Shown: one piece after another, positions 62,745 through 64,000 of the stretch
How positions within the stretch are numbered: position 1 is the first letter of the stretch
How the letters are laid out: each line of letters starts with the position of its first letter
Assembly: GCF_025980345.1 (NCBI RefSeq)
Contig: NZ_JAPDUI010000017.1
Span: 1-64,000, forward strand
Length of the DNA stretch: 64,000 nucleotides
Direction of reading: 5' to 3'
Origin: Arenimonas sp. GDDSR-1
GTDB taxonomy: Bacteria; Pseudomonadota; Gammaproteobacteria; Xanthomonadales; Xanthomonadaceae
The notes under the pieces: model-generated
What the model saw: the letters and a program-made list of their open reading frames with translations, nothing else
Told to the model about the DNA's origin: nothing
The model's database searches: none
Program-made: the position numbers and the translations under genes

Positions 62745-63392
62745 ATGATCCGTCGTCTTGTTTTCAGTCTGCTGCTGCTCGCCCCGCTTGCCGTCGGCGC
62801 CCAATTGAAGGCCGGCGTGCCGGTCGCCGGCAAGGATTATGTCGTGCTGAATCCGGCGCAACCCACCTGGGGCACCGGCGGCATCGAAGTCGCGGAAGTG
62901 TTCGGTTACACCTGCATCCACTGCGCGCAGTTCCAGCCGTTGGTCAACAACTGGAAGAAAACCCTGGCGGCCGACGTCAAGTTCCGCTATGTTCCGGCTG
63001 CTTTCGGCGGCATCTGGGACAACGGCGCACGTGCCTTTTTCGCCGCTGAAGCCCTGAAAGTGCAAGAACGCACCCACGATGCCGTGTTCAAGGCCGTGTT
63101 CATCGACAAAAAAGTGAAGACCGCCAGCGTCGAGGAATTCGCCGATGTCTATGCCGGTCTCGGCGTCGACCGCGCGAAAATCCTGAGCGTGATGAACGGT
63201 ACCACGGTTTCGGGCAAGCTCAACCGTGCCCGTCAGTTCGCGCAACGCGCCGGCGTCAACGGCACGCCGACCCTGATCGTCAACGGCAAATACCGGATCA
63301 CCGCCAAATCGCACGAAGAATCGCTCAAGGTCGCCGAATACCTGATCGCCAAGGAGCGCGCCGCGCTGCCTGCAGCCCCCGCAAAAAAATAA
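62745..63392 (+). CDS. dsbA: Thiol:disulfide interchange protein DsbA
   Basis: 215 aa. A signal peptide (ends PLAVGA) is followed by a thioredoxin fold with the helical insert of DsbA. The active site CIHC is at about residues 56-59 (FGYTCIHCAQF) and the cis-Pro loop is VNGTPTLIVNGKY. It introduces disulfides into exported proteins, which may include the cysteine-paired DUF6090-like and small exported proteins of this window. AAAGGAG precedes the ATG. It is followed after 29 bp by the EEP nuclease gene. Confidence 0.93.
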   Translation: MIRRLVFSLLLLAPLAVGAQLKAGVPVAGKDYVVLNPAQPTWGTGGIEVAEVFGYTCIHCAQFQPLVNNWKKTLAADVKFRYVPAAFGGIWDNGARAFFAAEALKVQERTHDAVFKAVFIDKKVKTASVEEFADVYAGLGVDRAKILSVMNGTTVSGKLNRARQFAQRAGVNGTPTLIVNGKYRITAKSHEESLKVAEYLIAKERAALPAAPAKK

Positions 63393-63421
63393 GTACCTGC
63401 CCCGCTCCGGCGGGGCCGTCC

Positions 63422-64000
63422 ATGACCGAGCGTCGGATCAAACTCCTCAGCAGCAACATCCAGGCCGGCTCCACCACCCGGGCGTACAGCGAGTATGTGA
63501 CGCGTTCGTGGTCGCATGTTTTTCCGAACGGCAAACGCGGCAATCTCGATGCCCTGGCCCAGACCTATGCGCCCTTCGATGTGGTCGGTCTGCAGGAATG
63601 CGATCCGGGCAGTCTGCGCTCCGGGTTTGCCAACCAATCGGATTATCTGGCGGAAAAAGCCGGATTTCCGTTCAGCTCACACCAGGCCACCCGCCGCATC
63701 AGCCGCTTCGCCGGCTCCGGCAACGCGCTGCTGTCGCGCCTGCAACCGTCCAAGATCGAACATTTCGTGCTGCCCAGCCGGATTCCCGGACGCGGCGTGC
63801 TGCTGGCGGAATTCGCCAATGAGGGGCTGCCCTGGCATATCGCGGTCACGCACCTGTCGCTCAGCGCCAGTGCCCGCCGGGTGCAGATCGCCTATCTCGC
63901 CGAACTGCTGGCCGACCGGCCGCGGCTGGTGCTGATGGGGGATTTCAACTGCGATCTGCTGGCGCCGGAAATGAGCCGACTGTTCCAGTTCACCAGTCTG
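63422..64000 (+). CDS. Endonuclease/exonuclease/phosphatase-family protein, 5' part
   Basis: Not in the supplied ORF track because it runs off the right edge; the frame is open from ATG 63422 for 193 codons. The EEP fold is recognised from IKLLSSNIQAG at the start, VVGLQECDPGS (metal Glu), FAGSGNALLSR, IAVTHLSLSASARRVQ (His) and LVLMGDFNCDL (Asp, Asn). No signal peptide is seen. Family members are phosphodiesterases acting on DNA, RNA or phospholipids. The gene lies directly after dsbA, as in Xanthomonadales. Confidence 0.88.
   Translation, partial: MTERRIKLLSSNIQAGSTTRAYSEYVTRSWSHVFPNGKRGNLDALAQTYAPFDVVGLQECDPGSLRSGFANQSDYLAEKAGFPFSSHQATRRISRFAGSGNALLSRLQPSKIEHFVLPSRIPGRGVLLAEFANEGLPWHIAVTHLSLSASARRVQIAYLAELLADRPRLVLMGDFNCDLLAPEMSRLFQFTSL

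Noticed and set aside
63393-63421. Terminator between dsbA and the EEP gene
   Set aside because: A CCCCGC/GCGGGG hairpin is present, but no T-run follows and the next ATG is only a few bases away.

Overview
The window is about 60% GC and carries a gammaproteobacterial gene set. The order engB - cytochrome c4 - dsbA - EEP nuclease, the class-2 gshA, the homodimeric aceE next to a malic enzyme-phosphotransacetylase fusion, the short AMP nucleosidase and the tandem DUF6090-type genes together suggest the Lysobacterales (Xanthomonadales), perhaps near Rhodanobacteraceae. That placement is inferred from gene content, not from a marker gene. No rRNA, tRNA, insertion sequence, prophage, CRISPR array or replication origin was seen.

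Layout. (1) 1-8.2 kb: the end of an ArnT-like glycosyltransferase, envelope lipoproteins, an EamA exporter, YajQ, a SemiSWEET-like protein, a fasciclin protein, an M48 protease, a DUF1254/DUF1214 lipoprotein and an SPFH-domain lipoprotein. (2) 8.2-19.6 kb: central and housekeeping functions: RsuA, an M28 peptidase, AceE, MaeB, RsgA/NnrD, and AMP nucleosidase. (3) 19.7-25.5 kb: a three-gene exported amidohydrolase operon whose middle member has lost most metal ligands. (4) 25.7-36.2 kb: a diguanylate cyclase, a phospholipase D-family protein, an acyl-CoA dehydrogenase/kinase pair overlapping an unknown exported protein and a TyrA-ACT protein, an outer-membrane barrel, an SGNH hydrolase and a small membrane protein.

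(5) 36.2-56.7 kb: sixteen genes in a row on the minus strand. In transcription order these are a dCache hybrid histidine kinase and an HD-GYP regulator; two tandem Tat-type TldD paralogues and a TldE/PmbA-like partner; DUF4159, MoxR, DUF58, a frameshifted BatA-like gene, DUF4175 and a membrane glutamine-amidotransferase-like protein; and finally five tandem paralogues of a single-span, DUF6090-like membrane protein, each overlapping the next by 4 bp. This is the most unusual part of the window. Upstream of the kinase lies an AT-rich island followed by three consecutive hairpins, the last a canonical intrinsic terminator. This is either a small RNA or an attenuator in the kinase leader.

(6) 57.2-64 kb: YjdM, Blc lipocalin, a third SGNH hydrolase, a methyltransferase, GshA, EngB, cytochrome c4, DsbA and an EEP-family nuclease running off the right edge.

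Working view: the minus-strand block looks like an envelope programme. The MoxR AAA+ ATPase with DUF58/BatA-like membrane proteins is a known chaperone-like arrangement. The exported TldD proteins would be the proteolytic arm, and the DUF6090 array adds five anchored periplasmic domains of unknown role. Whether the block is one transcript is not shown; a candidate promoter sits just upstream of the DUF6090 array.
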